This document shows, in pieces, positions 25,584 through 34,560 of a stretch of 64,000 nt of DNA. The DNA lies in assembly GCA_900548545.1 (NCBI GenBank), contig URKX01000001.1:100079-164078 (forward strand). The letters are read 5' to 3'. The stretch comes from an uncultured Oscillospiraceae bacterium. Its GTDB lineage: Bacteria > Bacillota > Clostridia > Oscillospirales > Acutalibacteraceae. Made by a program: the position numbers and the translations under genes. Numbering within the stretch: position 1 is the first letter of the stretch; every line of letters begins with the position of its first letter. The notes under the pieces are model-generated. The model did no database searches, was not told the DNA's origin, and saw only the letters and a list, made by a program, of their open reading frames with translations.

Positions 25584-26870
25584 ATGATCCATCAACTGTT
25601 CGATTTTATTGCGTGTTCTCCCACCGCCAGCCACACCGCGGCCACGGTGCGGGCCATGCTGGTGCAGGCCGGGTTCACCGAATTGCTGGAAACTGAACCC
25701 TGGGACTTGCAGCCCGGCGGGAAGTACTTCACCACCCGGGGCATGAGCGCCCTCATCGCCTTCCAGGTGCCCAAAAAGGACTTCCGCGCCTTTTCCGTGG
25801 TGGCGCCTCACGGGGATTCCCCCTGCTTTAAGGTGAAGGAGTCCCCCGCCCTGCCGGTAGAAGGCCAGTACACCAAGCTGAACACCGAGGTCTATGGCGG
25901 GATGCAGCTGGCCCTGTGGACGGACCGTCCCCTGTCTGTGGCGGGGCGGCTGGCCGTGGCCACGGAAGATGGGGTGAAAGGGGTGCTGTGCGACATCCGC
26001 CGGGACCTGCTGCTGATCCCCGGGGTGGCCATCCACATGAACCGCGGCGTCAACGAAGGGGTGAAGCTGGACCCCCAGAAGGATACCCTGCCCCTGCTGG
26101 GCGGCACCGGCGCTGACTTGAAAGCCATGGTGGCGGAAAACGCCGGGGTGAAGCAGGAGGACATCCTCTCTTGGGACCTGTATTTGTACAGCCGTGCGGC
26201 TGGCACTGTGTTCGGCGCGGACAACGAGTTTATCGCCGCTCCCCGCCTGGACGACCTGGAGTGCGTCTTTTCCGCTGCGAAGGCTTTTTTGGCGGCGGAC
26301 AACCAGGAGAACGTCACCGTGCTGTCCCTGTTCGACAACGAGGAGATCGGCAGCCTGACCCGCCAGGGTGCAGATTCCACCTTCCTGTCCGACGTGCTGG
26401 AGCGTGTGGCCCTCTGCTGCGGGAAGAGCCGGGAAGAGCTGCTGCGGGCCATCGCCGGAGGGTTCCTGCTCTCCGCGGACAACGCCCACGCCGTCCATCC
26501 CGACAGCCCGGAGAAGTCCGACCCCACCAACCGCTGCTACTTAAACGGCGGCGTGGTGGTGAAGCACAGCCCCCGCTATGCCAGCGACGCCCTGACCGCT
26601 GGGGTGTTCCAGCGGATCTGCCAGAAGGCCGGGGTGCCGGTGCAGGTGTACTACAACAACTCCAAGATCCCCGGCGGCGGCACCTTGGGCAACCTGTCCG
26701 GTTCCCATGTGGCCCTGCCCACGGTGGATATCGGGTTGCCCCAGCTGTCCATGCACTCGCCCTTTGAAACGGCGGGCGCCAAGGACCTGGAGTACATGGT
26801 GCAGGCCATGACCGCCTTTTACAACACGGTGCTCACCGTCACCGGCCGGGACCAGGTTGAAATTTGCTGA
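25584..26870 (+). CDS. M18 family aminopeptidase
   Basis: A 428-residue cytoplasmic zinc aminopeptidase (aspartyl aminopeptidase family), which removes N-terminal residues, preferentially acidic ones in known members. Visible are the zinc-site segments VVAPHGDSPCFKVK (H and D), FDNEEIGSL (the catalytic/metal Glu pair) and the late GLPQLSMHSPFETAG (His). Length is in the family range of 420-460. The ATG at 25584 with AAAGGAG ahead is chosen over a longer frame. It lies 66 bases after the radical SAM gene. Confidence 0.93.
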   Translation: MIHQLFDFIACSPTASHTAATVRAMLVQAGFTELLETEPWDLQPGGKYFTTRGMSALIAFQVPKKDFRAFSVVAPHGDSPCFKVKESPALPVEGQYTKLNTEVYGGMQLALWTDRPLSVAGRLAVATEDGVKGVLCDIRRDLLLIPGVAIHMNRGVNEGVKLDPQKDTLPLLGGTGADLKAMVAENAGVKQEDILSWDLYLYSRAAGTVFGADNEFIAAPRLDDLECVFSAAKAFLAADNQENVTVLSLFDNEEIGSLTRQGADSTFLSDVLERVALCCGKSREELLRAIAGGFLLSADNAHAVHPDSPEKSDPTNRCYLNGGVVVKHSPRYASDALTAGVFQRICQKAGVPVQVYYNNSKIPGGGTLGNLSGSHVALPTVDIGLPQLSMHSPFETAGAKDLEYMVQAMTAFYNTVLTVTGRDQVEIC

Positions 26871-26923
26871 GCATAGTTTCGGGTGCCGGTCTGGAAGGGC
26901 ACGGGAGCAAAGGAGGATGTTCG

Positions 26924-28246
26924 ATGTTGCGTATAGAGAGAGATTGGGCCCAAAGCGCTGTGTTTTACCAGATTTACCCCTTGGGGTTTTGCGGCGCGCC
27001 CTTCCACAACGACGGGGTGGAGGCCCATCGCATCCAAAAGGTGAAGGAGTGGATCCCCCACCTGGAAAAGCTGGGCATTGGGGCGGTGTACTTTTCCCCG
27101 GTGTTTGAGTCCGACTCCCATGGCTACGACACCCGGGACTACCGGAAGATCGACTGCCGCCTGGGCACCAACGAGGACTTTCAAGAGGTCTGCCAGGCCC
27201 TTCACGAAGCTGGCATCCGGGTGGTGCTGGACGGCGTGTTCAACCACGTGGGCCGGGGCTTCTGGGCTTTCCGGGATGTCCAAGAGAAGCGGGAAGCCTC
27301 CCCGTATAAAGACTGGTTCCACATCAATTTCGGGGGAAACAGCGGCTACAACGATGGCTTTTGGTACGAGGGCTGGGAAGGCCACTTTGAGCTGGTGAAG
27401 CTGAACCTGCAAAACCCCGCCGTGGTGGACTACCTGCTGGACTGCGTGTGCTTCTGGATGGACGAGTTCAACATCGACGGGCTGCGGCTGGACGTAGCCT
27501 ACCTGCTGGACGAGAACTTCATGCGGCGGCTCCACAGCACTGTAAAGTCCCGGGACGAGGGGTTTTTCCTCTTAGGGGAGATGATCCACGGGGATTACAA
27601 GCGGATTGTCAATCGGGAGATGCTGGACAGCGCCACCAACTACGAGTGCTACAAGGGGCTTTACTCCGCCTTTAACTCCATGAATCTGTTCGAGATCGCC
27701 CACTCCCTGGCCCGGCAGTTTGGCCCGGAGCAGTGGACCCTCTACAAAGGGATGCACTTGTTCTCCTTTGCCGACAACCACGACGTCACCCGGGTCGCCA
27801 GCATCCTCCAGGATAAGAAGCAGCTGGAAGCTTTGTACGCCGTGCTGTTCTGTATGCCGGGCATCCCCTGCATCTACTACGGGTCCGAGTGGGGCGCCTT
27901 GGGGGAGAAGCACCAGGGCGACCAGGCGCTGCGCCCCTGCTTTGAGAAGCCGGAAGAAAACCGGCTGACCGAGTACCTGGGCAAGCTGTCCAAGATCAAG
28001 AGCGGGTGCAAGGCGCTGAAGGACGGCGGCTTTCAGAACCTCACCCTGCGGAACAAGCAGTGGATTTTTGCGCGGCAGTGCCCCGAGGAAACGGTGATCG
28101 TGGCGGTGAACGCCGAGGAGGACCCCTGCCAGATGGAGTGCGCCTACCACGGCCCCGCCACCGAGCTGCTCACCGGGGAGAAAACCAGTCTCAACGGTAC
28201 GGTAGGATTGCAAGGCTATGAAGTGAAAATCTACAAGATGGGATAA
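26924..28246 (+). CDS. GH13 alpha-amylase family glycosidase (cyclomaltodextrinase-like)
   Basis: A 440-residue GH13 enzyme acting on alpha-glucans or maltodextrins in the cytoplasm (no signal peptide). The barrel opens QSAVFYQIYPLGFCG. Nucleophile D190 in LRLDVAYLL, acid/base E219 in LLGEMIHGDY, transition-state Asp D287 in ADNHDVTR; VVLDGVFNHVG is conserved region I. It lacks the N-terminal starch-binding domain of neopullulanase and is shorter than those (about 580), closer to short cyclomaltodextrinase/maltogenic enzymes. Exact product specificity cannot be read. Start at 26924 has AAAGGAGG upstream. A terminator follows at 28308-28348. Confidence 0.92.
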   Translation: MLRIERDWAQSAVFYQIYPLGFCGAPFHNDGVEAHRIQKVKEWIPHLEKLGIGAVYFSPVFESDSHGYDTRDYRKIDCRLGTNEDFQEVCQALHEAGIRVVLDGVFNHVGRGFWAFRDVQEKREASPYKDWFHINFGGNSGYNDGFWYEGWEGHFELVKLNLQNPAVVDYLLDCVCFWMDEFNIDGLRLDVAYLLDENFMRRLHSTVKSRDEGFFLLGEMIHGDYKRIVNREMLDSATNYECYKGLYSAFNSMNLFEIAHSLARQFGPEQWTLYKGMHLFSFADNHDVTRVASILQDKKQLEALYAVLFCMPGIPCIYYGSEWGALGEKHQGDQALRPCFEKPEENRLTEYLGKLSKIKSGCKALKDGGFQNLTLRNKQWIFARQCPEETVIVAVNAEEDPCQMECAYHGPATELLTGEKTSLNGTVGLQGYEVKIYKMG

Positions 28247-28307
28247 CCGAGTGGCCTGGCGAAAGAGTCTGCACTTTTCGCCGTGTACACTTTTCCGCCC
28301 GGCGGCG

Positions 28308-28348
28308 AAAAATCCCCCGAACCAGGAATGGCCCGGGGGATTTTATTT
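28308..28348. terminator. Terminator between GH13 gene and anti-sigma gene
   Basis: AAAATCCCCCG stem with CGGGGGATTTT around a 13-base loop, with T/A runs on both sides. It serves the two convergent genes. Confidence 0.88.
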
Positions 28349-28354
28349 TGCGTA

Positions 28355-29185
28355 TTATTCAGTTTCGTCCCCAGCGCTCCAAAGGAGAACGCCGTGGGAT
28401 TCCAGATCATTCAATTTTCCTTCCGGTGTTTTGCGCCACAGCCCTGCATCAATGTTGGTGTAATAGTAGACAGCGGTCACGTCGTCGTACAGGCTTCCGG
28501 ACGTTTCCGGCGTGATTTCAGGCGGGGTGTAATCGGGGGGGTAGGGCGCTTCATCGGGATAACGTTTGTACAGGTCGATGAGGGAATTCTCATATTCGGC
28601 CCACTCCTTGTTCTGCGCCCACCACCCTTCCTCTGTAAGGGGGAACTCAAAACGCTGGTGATATGGTTCTTTCGTCCCTCGGATCGCGGAAGTGATCCAG
28701 TTCAGAGGGGTGGTGTTTGCTTGCAGAATCAGGATGGAACCATTTTGAGGGTCGTCCGGATGTTCCTCGTCGGGCAGGTAAATGCGCTCCACCCAGGTCC
28801 CGTAATAACTGTCCGACTCAATTTTGAGGATCCCGTCCTTCACGGATACATCCGTGATGACGTCCGAGGACTCCACAAGACAGGGAATGTTCATCCACAT
28901 CCCCAGGGGAATGGACAGGGCGATCACCGCCGCCAGGGCTGCCGCCGTCACTTTTACCCACCTGCGGCGAAGGGTGCGTTTTACCTTTTTCAGCCCCTGG
29001 GACTTGTGTTCCTCCTCTTCCTTTACGGCCTGGGGCAGGGGGCTTTCTTCCAGCTTGTGGAACTCCTCCTGGCAGGCTTCGCAGTCTTTCAGGTGCTCCT
29101 CGATCAGGGCGCAGCTCTCCGGGGAGCACACGCTGTCGTGGTACAGGGGCAGCAGGTCTTGGATGACAGAACAAGGGACTTTCAT
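28355..29185 (-). CDS. Zinc-finger (zf-HC2) transmembrane anti-sigma factor
   Basis: A 276-residue protein. The N-terminus is a zf-HC2 anti-sigma domain with the zinc triad H-x3-C-x2-C in EEHLKDCEACQ; a coiled, charged stretch and one membrane helix (KVTAAALAAVIALSIPLGMWM) follow. The outer domain of about 170 residues is rich in Tyr, Asp and Pro and is not recognised. It overlaps the sigma gene by four bases (ATGA), so this is a sigma/anti-sigma pair. Signal and regulon are unknown. Confidence 0.87.
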   Translation of the reverse strand: MKVPCSVIQDLLPLYHDSVCSPESCALIEEHLKDCEACQEEFHKLEESPLPQAVKEEEEHKSQGLKKVKRTLRRRWVKVTAAALAAVIALSIPLGMWMNIPCLVESSDVITDVSVKDGILKIESDSYYGTWVERIYLPDEEHPDDPQNGSILILQANTTPLNWITSAIRGTKEPYHQRFEFPLTEEGWWAQNKEWAEYENSLIDLYKRYPDEAPYPPDYTPPEITPETSGSLYDDVTAVYYYTNIDAGLWRKTPEGKLNDLESHGVLLWSAGDETE

Positions 29186-29655
29186 ACTAATTCCTCCTTG
29201 ATCTTGATTCTGGCCCGGTGGTAGGTCACCCGGGCCCAGCTCTCCGTTTTCTCAAACAGCCCGCCGATCTGGGCAAAACTCAGTTCCCCGAAGGTGCGCA
29301 GCCAGAACACCTCTCGGTAGGGTTCCGGCAGGGTGTGGAGGATCTGGTGGATCCGCAGGGCTTCCTCCCGGTCCCCCAGGCGCTCTTCCAGGTCTTGGGG
29401 GTCGGCCCAGTCCTTTGGGGGAGGCGGGGCGGTCCGCTTTCGCTTTTGCAGCAGGGTGAAGTAGGTGTTTTTGGCGATCTGGCACAGCCACACGCTGAGC
29501 CTGCACTCGCCGTGAAAGGAGCCGATGGCTTTCAGCGCCTTGAAAAAGGACTCCTGTGTCACCTCTTCCGCCAGGGAAGGGTCGTGGGTCAGCCGCAGGC
29601 AGTAGCCGTATACCATGTCGAAATACTCCGAGTAGATCTTCTCGAAATCCTCCAT
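29182..29655 (-). CDS. ECF-type RNA polymerase sigma factor
   Basis: A 157-residue sigma factor with region 2 (YFDMVYGYCLRLTHD, AEEVTQESFFKALKAI) and region 4 (LPEPYREVFWLRTFGELSFAQIG), linked by a short Pro/charge-rich spacer. The start codon at 29655 has GGTGAGGAG right before it. Coupled to the zf-HC2 anti-sigma downstream. The sequence ahead of the gene (minus strand, near 29700) contains GGGAACTTGTAACG, which may belong to an autoregulated ECF promoter, but I could not place a convincing -10. Confidence 0.92.
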   Translation of the reverse strand: MEDFEKIYSEYFDMVYGYCLRLTHDPSLAEEVTQESFFKALKAIGSFHGECRLSVWLCQIAKNTYFTLLQKRKRTAPPPPKDWADPQDLEERLGDREEALRIHQILHTLPEPYREVFWLRTFGELSFAQIGGLFEKTESWARVTYHRARIKIKEELV

Positions 29656-29766
29656 CTCCTCACCCCGCTTCCGTCAATAGGACTCCCGTACTCCCCGTTC
29701 GTTACAAGTTCCCGCCTTTTTCTTTCAGCATACCAAATCCGCCCCTGTTTGAAAAGGGGAAACACA

Positions 29767-29795
29767 TTGCGCTTTGGAAGAAAGCCAGGTATAAT
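29767..29795 (+). promoter_or_regulatory. Sigma-A promoter of the YhhN-family gene
   Basis: TTGCGC, 17-base spacer, TATAAT, 36 bases before the start codon. Confidence 0.75.
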
Positions 29796-29830
29796 CGAAT
29801 CAGGAGAAACCGTTTTGGGAGGTGTGTTCC

Positions 29831-30481
29831 ATGACATTGCTCACCTATTCCGCCTTTGCCATCCCTCTGTGGGTGGCCCAGTTTGCCCTGTACTTTTATT
29901 TGCGCCGGGCCGGCATGGACAAGGAGAGCCTCATCGCCAAGTGCGCCGGCAGCTTTTTGGCGGTGGGCAGCGCGGCCTTTGCCGCCATCGCCCAGGGAGG
30001 CGTCCTGGAGGTGCCGTTGGTGTTCTGGTTCTTTGTGCTGTGCACGATGGCGGACGCCCTGCTGGAGATCAACTTTGTCCCCGGGATGCTGGTGTTCGGC
30101 GCAGCCCATGTGTGTTTGATCCTCTGGCTGTGGGGGCTGGCCGCTCCCTCCTGGTGGAGCCTGGTCCTGTGGCTGGGAGCCTATGGGGTCACGGCGGTGC
30201 TGTTCCGCAAGGAGCTGCCCACCCTGGGCAAGCTCACGGTGCCTTTCTGCCTGTATCCGGCGCTGCTGGGAGGCAGCCTGGCCGTGGCGGTGCCGCTGCC
30301 TTTCCTGCTGGGGGCCAAGTGGGTGCCGGTGGCGGTGGGCACGGTACTGTTCTACGTTTCCGATATGCTGGTGGCGAAAAACCAGCTGTCCCACTGGGAC
30401 AAAAAGTGGCAGAAGCCTATCATGGCCCTGTATTGGGGGGCGCTGTACCTGATCAGCGTGGGGCTGTGGCTCCCGGCGTAA
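29831..30481 (+). CDS. YhhN family membrane protein (lysoplasmalogenase-like)
   Basis: A 216-residue integral membrane protein with about eight helices. Conserved YhhN/TMEM86 positions can be seen: ADALLEINFVPGMLVFGAAH in the middle and LFYVSDMLVAKNQL near the end, whose two Asp residues are the likely catalytic ones. Family members hydrolyse the vinyl-ether bond of lysoplasmalogens; many anaerobic Clostridia make plasmalogens, which fits. The start at 29831 has GGGAGG eight bases upstream; the GTG nine bases earlier is less likely. Confidence 0.82.
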   Translation: MTLLTYSAFAIPLWVAQFALYFYLRRAGMDKESLIAKCAGSFLAVGSAAFAAIAQGGVLEVPLVFWFFVLCTMADALLEINFVPGMLVFGAAHVCLILWLWGLAAPSWWSLVLWLGAYGVTAVLFRKELPTLGKLTVPFCLYPALLGGSLAVAVPLPFLLGAKWVPVAVGTVLFYVSDMLVAKNQLSHWDKKWQKPIMALYWGALYLISVGLWLPA

Positions 30482-30572
30482 GATAGCCAGAAACGTGGGC
30501 TGCCTTGCAGTCCCGGCCACCCCCGCCCCGGGGGAACGAAGAGAAACGGCTTGCCCCGTGAGGGGGACACAG

Positions 30573-30613
30573 AAAAAGGAAGGGCCCGCGTTGCCGCGGG
30601 CCCTTCCCTTTTT
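30573..30613. terminator. Bidirectional terminator between YhhN gene and phoR
   Basis: AAGGAAGGGCCCGCG-TTGC-CGCGGGCCCTTCC with A and T runs on both sides. It ends the pst-pho operon on the minus strand. Confidence 0.92.
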
Positions 30614-30648
30614 GGGGAAACAGTTTCAGAGAAGAACTTGTAAGCAGT

Positions 30649-32310
30649 TTAGTTGGGGAACACCAGGCGGATCACCGTGCCCTGCCCCTCGGTGCTTTCC
30701 AGGGACACCTTGGCGTTGTGGAAGGCAGCCCCGTGTTTGACAATGGACAGCCCAAGCCCCGTGCCGCCGATCTCCTTGGAGTGGCTCTTGTCCACCCGGT
30801 AGAAGCGCTCGAACACCCGGTCCACATCTGCCTGGGGGATGCCGATGCCGGTGTCCATCACTGTGAGGGCAGTGCCTGCCTCTGTTTTTTCTACGTTGAT
30901 GGTGACCCGGCCGTTTTTCTTGTTGTACTTCACGGCGTTGTCCACCAGGTTGTAAACCATCTCGTCCACAATGCTCTTCACGCCGTGGATGACGGCTTTA
31001 TCCCCCAGGGTGGTGATGACCACCCCGTTTTCCTTGGCGGCCGGCTTTAGCCGGGCTGCCACGTCGCGGCTCAGGGCAGACAGGTCAAAGTCCTCCCATT
31101 CCAGCTGCACATCGGCCTCGTCCAGGCGGGACAGGTTCAAGATGTCGTCCACCAGGGAGATCAGCCGCTGGGATTCCATGTAGATGTTGCCGGCAAAACG
31201 GGGGATGTCCTCCGCCTTGACAATGCCGTTTTGAATGATTTCCGCAAACCCGGAAATGGAGGTCAGGGGGGTTTTCAGCTCGTGGGACACGTTGGCGGTG
31301 AATTCCCGCCGGAGGTTTTCCCGCTCTTCCCGCTCGGTGATGTCCAAAATCACCACCACGGCGCCTTCCACCTCCCCGTCCCGGAAGACGGGGTTGGCCA
31401 TCACCTGGCAGCAGCGGCCGCCGTGGCGCACCAGCTGTTCACTGCGGGAGCCGGCCAGGGCGCTGTCCACCGCGCTGCGGAACCCGGCGCTGCGGTTCAG
31501 CGCCAGGGCGCTTTCGTGGCTTTCCGCCAGGGCAGCCTCCGCCCCCAGCAGCCGCAGGGCGCTGGTGTTGTAAGAGAGGATGTCCGTGTTTTTGTCCAGC
31601 ACCAGGAAGCCCTCGCTCATGTTCTCGGTGATGGAGGTGAACTCCTCCTGCTTTTCCTTCAGGGATTCCATCTGCTGGGCGATCACCTGGTTTTGGTGGT
31701 TGATTTTCCCCAGCAGGGGGGAGAGCTCATCGTAAATGTCATTGTCTGCCGGGTGGTCCAGATCCAGCTGGTTGATGGGGGTGACGATCTTCTTAGTGAG
31801 GAAATGGGAGAAGACCACAGTGATCGCCGCCACTACCACCGCCACCCCCAGGATCCAGGGGAGCATGGCAAGGACGGCGGCAAACACGGAATCCGTGGTG
31901 GAAGCAATCCGCAGGATCTGCCCGTTTTGCAGCTTCACCGCGTAGTAGAAGGTCTGCTGGGAAAGGGTGTCGGACATCCGGGTGATCTCCCCGGCGCCGG
32001 CAGTGGCCGCCTTGCGCACCTCTTGGCGGCCGGCGTGGTTTTCCATGGCGGCAGGGTCGGCCTGGTTGTCAAACAGCACCGTCCCGTCGGTGTCAATGAG
32101 GGTGATGCGGTTGGGGGTATTCTGCACGGTGTCCAGGTACGCCTCCCCGGACAGCTCCACGGCCCCCCGCAGGAACCGGCTCTCCTCCCGGACCTCGCTT
32201 CTCATGCGGGAGGTGGAGGTTGCGTAATATACGATGGTGACCAGGGAGGAGGAGAGCAGAATGGTCACCAGTGCCAGCAGGCACATATTTCGAAAGATCT
32301 TTTTTCTCAC
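30649..32310 (-). CDS. phoR: Phosphate-sensing histidine kinase PhoR
   Basis: A 553-residue membrane kinase. Two membrane helices (CLLALVTILLSSSLVTIVYY and AVLAMLPWILGVAVVVAAITV) enclose an outer sensor domain, then a PAS domain (LVLDKNTDILSYNTSALRLLG), the dimerisation helix with the phospho-acceptor H343 in NVSHELKTPLTS, and an ATPase domain (N box DNAVKYNKKNG, G1 DTGIGIP, G2 GTGLGLS). It phosphorylates PhoB when phosphate is scarce, with control through PhoU and PstSCAB. The start codon is GTG with AAAGGA ahead. Last gene of the pst-pho operon, 22 bases after phoB. Confidence 0.94.
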   Translation of the reverse strand: MRKKIFRNMCLLALVTILLSSSLVTIVYYATSTSRMRSEVREESRFLRGAVELSGEAYLDTVQNTPNRITLIDTDGTVLFDNQADPAAMENHAGRQEVRKAATAGAGEITRMSDTLSQQTFYYAVKLQNGQILRIASTTDSVFAAVLAMLPWILGVAVVVAAITVVFSHFLTKKIVTPINQLDLDHPADNDIYDELSPLLGKINHQNQVIAQQMESLKEKQEEFTSITENMSEGFLVLDKNTDILSYNTSALRLLGAEAALAESHESALALNRSAGFRSAVDSALAGSRSEQLVRHGGRCCQVMANPVFRDGEVEGAVVVILDITEREERENLRREFTANVSHELKTPLTSISGFAEIIQNGIVKAEDIPRFAGNIYMESQRLISLVDDILNLSRLDEADVQLEWEDFDLSALSRDVAARLKPAAKENGVVITTLGDKAVIHGVKSIVDEMVYNLVDNAVKYNKKNGRVTINVEKTEAGTALTVMDTGIGIPQADVDRVFERFYRVDKSHSKEIGGTGLGLSIVKHGAAFHNAKVSLESTEGQGTVIRLVFPN

Positions 32311-32332
32311 AGGTGGTCAAATCCTTTCTGCT

Positions 32333-33010
32333 TCAGTCCCGGCGGCCGATCTTGTAGCCCACGCCCCGGACGGTTTCAATCAGTGCCCCGCACTCGCCCA
32401 GCTTTTGCCTCAGGGTGCGCACGTGGACGTCTACGGTGCGGGTTTCCCCGTCAAAGTCGTAGCCCCAGATCCGGGCCAGGATCTTGTCCCGGGTGAGCAC
32501 CATGCCGTCATTTTCCAACAGGAAGCACAAAAGCTCAAACTCTTTCAATGTGAGGGCAATCTCCTTGCCGTCCACCTTCACCAGGTGGCGGGAGGGGGAA
32601 ACGTACAGCTTGCCCAAGGTGTAGTCCCGTTCTTGGGAGCCATCGGGGCTGGCGCGGCGCAGCAGCGCCTTGATGCGGGCCATCAGCTCCATCATGCCGA
32701 AGGGCTTGGGGACGTAGTCGTCGGCGCCGCTGTCCAGGCCCAGCACCTTGTCAAATTCGCTGTCCTTGGCGGTGAGCATCATCACCGGCAGGCGCCGGGT
32801 GGCGGGGGAGGCCCGCAGTTTTTTCAAAATGGATAGGCCGTCCTCTTCGGGCAGCATGATGTCCAAAAGCACCAGGCTGGGGCTTTCCTTCTCCATAGCC
32901 TCCCAAAATTCGCTGGGTTTGGAAAAGCCCGCGGCCTCAAAGCCAGTGGAGTTCATGGTGTAGACCACCAGTTCCCGGATGCTGTTGTCGTCTTCCAAAA
33001 AATAAATCAT
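32333..33010 (-). CDS. phoB: Response regulator PhoB/PhoP (OmpR family)
   Basis: A 225-residue response regulator with receiver domain (acidic pocket EDDNS, phospho-acceptor D50 in LLDIMLPEEDG, Lys in LTAKDSE) and a winged-helix DNA-binding domain (LTLKEFELLCFLLEN, TVDVHVRTLRQKLGE). It activates phosphate-starvation genes by binding direct repeats such as those seen before pstS. An inverted repeat (GGCCTCC/GGAGGC) with an embedded AGGAGG-like site lies before the start. Confidence 0.94.
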   Translation of the reverse strand: MIYFLEDDNSIRELVVYTMNSTGFEAAGFSKPSEFWEAMEKESPSLVLLDIMLPEEDGLSILKKLRASPATRRLPVMMLTAKDSEFDKVLGLDSGADDYVPKPFGMMELMARIKALLRRASPDGSQERDYTLGKLYVSPSRHLVKVDGKEIALTLKEFELLCFLLENDGMVLTRDKILARIWGYDFDGETRTVDVHVRTLRQKLGECGALIETVRGVGYKIGRRD

Positions 33011-33062
33011 ACTGTTACCCAGCCTCCAGGGAGGCCGGACCGTCCTTTCTCAAAGGGATTCG

Positions 33063-33710
33063 TTAGGCGCTCTCCTTTTTGCCGGTGAGGGAATACTGGA
33101 CCCACTCGGCCACGTTTACCGCGTGGTCGCCGATGCGCTCAAAGTATTTTGCCACCATCAAAAGGTCGATGCAAAATTCGCCGCTTTCCCGGTTTTCGGA
33201 GATCAGGTGGATCAGGTCGTTTTTCACCTGGTTGAACAGGCTGTCCACCACGTTGTCGTCCTCCATCACCTGGCGGGCCAAAGGCAGGTCCTGCCGGACA
33301 AAGGAATCGATGGAGTCGGTGACCATCTTGATGGTGGCCTCTGCCATCTCCTTGATGTGCACCTTGCTGAAGGTGATGTCCCCCTGCTGCAGATAGGGCA
33401 GCAGCTCGGCGATGTCGGAAGTTTGGTCGCCAATGCGCTCCAGGTCGGTGATCATCTTCAGGGCGGAGGAGATCTGCCGCAGGTCCCCGGCAACGGGCTG
33501 CTGCTGCAAAAGCAGCCGCATACACAGGTTTTCGATCTCACGTTCTTTCTGGTCGATCTCCAGCTCGATGGGTTTCACCTTTTTGGCCAGCTCCATGTCG
33601 TTATCCAACAGGGCTTTGGCGGCGGTGGAAATGGCGTCCTCGCACAAGGCGCCGGTGGTAATCAGGGCCACGTTGAGCTGCTCTAACTGTTCATCAAATT
33701 TGTTCCTCAT
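33063..33710 (-). CDS. phoU: Phosphate signalling protein PhoU
   Basis: A 215-residue all-helical protein made of two PhoU repeats, each with the metal-binding pattern ExxxD (LERIGDQTSDIAE and FERIGDHAVNVAEW). It links the Pst transporter to PhoR and keeps the kinase off when phosphate is plentiful. The start at 33710 (MRNKFDEQL) is the family start; the frame runs 114 bases further into pstB and is discounted. It lies 22 bases after pstB. Confidence 0.95.
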   Translation of the reverse strand: MRNKFDEQLEQLNVALITTGALCEDAISTAAKALLDNDMELAKKVKPIELEIDQKEREIENLCMRLLLQQQPVAGDLRQISSALKMITDLERIGDQTSDIAELLPYLQQGDITFSKVHIKEMAEATIKMVTDSIDSFVRQDLPLARQVMEDDNVVDSLFNQVKNDLIHLISENRESGEFCIDLLMVAKYFERIGDHAVNVAEWVQYSLTGKKESA

Positions 33711-33732
33711 TGGTTCTTCGCTCCTTTCCCCG

Positions 33733-34482
33733 TCAGCCGAACCGGCCGGTGATGTAGTCCTCGGTGCGTTTGTCCTTGGGCATGGAGAACACCTGCTCGG
33801 TGGGGCCAAACTCCACCAGCTCACCCAACAGGAAGAAGGCTGTTTTGTCCGAAATACGGGCTGCCTGCTGCATATTGTGGGTGACGATAACGATAGTATA
33901 GTCCGACTTCAGCTCCATTGCAAGGTCTTCGATCTTGGAGGTGGAGATGGGGTCCAGGGCAGAGGTGGGTTCGTCCATCAAAAGCACTTCCGGTTCCACC
34001 GCCAGGGCCCGGGCGATGCACAGCCGCTGCTGCTGGCCGCCGGAAAGCCCCAGGGCGCTTTTCTTCAAGCGGTCTTTCAGCTCATCCCAGATGGCGGCGC
34101 GCCGCAGGGACTTCTCCACGATCTCATCCAGCTTCACCTTGGAGCGGATGCCGTGGGTCCGGGGGCCGTAGGCGATGTTATCGTACACGCTCATGGGGAA
34201 GGGGTTGGGCTTTTGGAACACCATGCCCACCCGCCGGCGCAAGAGGTTCACGTCCATGCTGCCGTAGATGTCCTCCCCATCCAGGAGGACCTCCCCGGTG
34301 ATTTTGCAGCCCTCCACCAGGTCGTTCATCCGGTTCAGGGATTTCAGCAGCGTGGATTTGCCGCAGCCGGAAGGGCCGATGAAAGCGGTCACTTCGTGGG
34401 GGGCAATGTTCATGTTCACGGTCTTCAGGGCCTTGAAGTCGCCGTAGTAGAGGTCCAGGTCTTTGACAGTGATTTTATCCAT
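33733..34482 (-). CDS. pstB: Phosphate ABC transporter ATP-binding protein
   Basis: A 249-residue ATPase that drives phosphate import. Walker A GPSGCGKST, signature LSGGQQQRLCIARAL, Walker B VLLMDEPTSALD and switch His VTHNMQQAARI are all present. The start at 34482 (MDKITVKDL) fits the family; an in-frame ATG 21 bases earlier cannot be excluded as the ribosome site is weak for both. Confidence 0.96.
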   Translation of the reverse strand: MDKITVKDLDLYYGDFKALKTVNMNIAPHEVTAFIGPSGCGKSTLLKSLNRMNDLVEGCKITGEVLLDGEDIYGSMDVNLLRRRVGMVFQKPNPFPMSVYDNIAYGPRTHGIRSKVKLDEIVEKSLRRAAIWDELKDRLKKSALGLSGGQQQRLCIARALAVEPEVLLMDEPTSALDPISTSKIEDLAMELKSDYTIVIVTHNMQQAARISDKTAFFLLGELVEFGPTEQVFSMPKDKRTEDYITGRFG

Positions 34483-34560
34483 AAGAGAAACCATCCATTC
34501 CATTCATTCATCGCGGGGCGGCGCCTGCTGTGGGTTTGAAAGCCGCGCCCTGGGTTGTTC

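Noticed and set aside
28283..29224. 313-residue open frame on the plus strand
   Set aside because: Antisense to the zf-HC2 anti-sigma gene, which has a recognisable domain, coupling to its sigma and a terminator.
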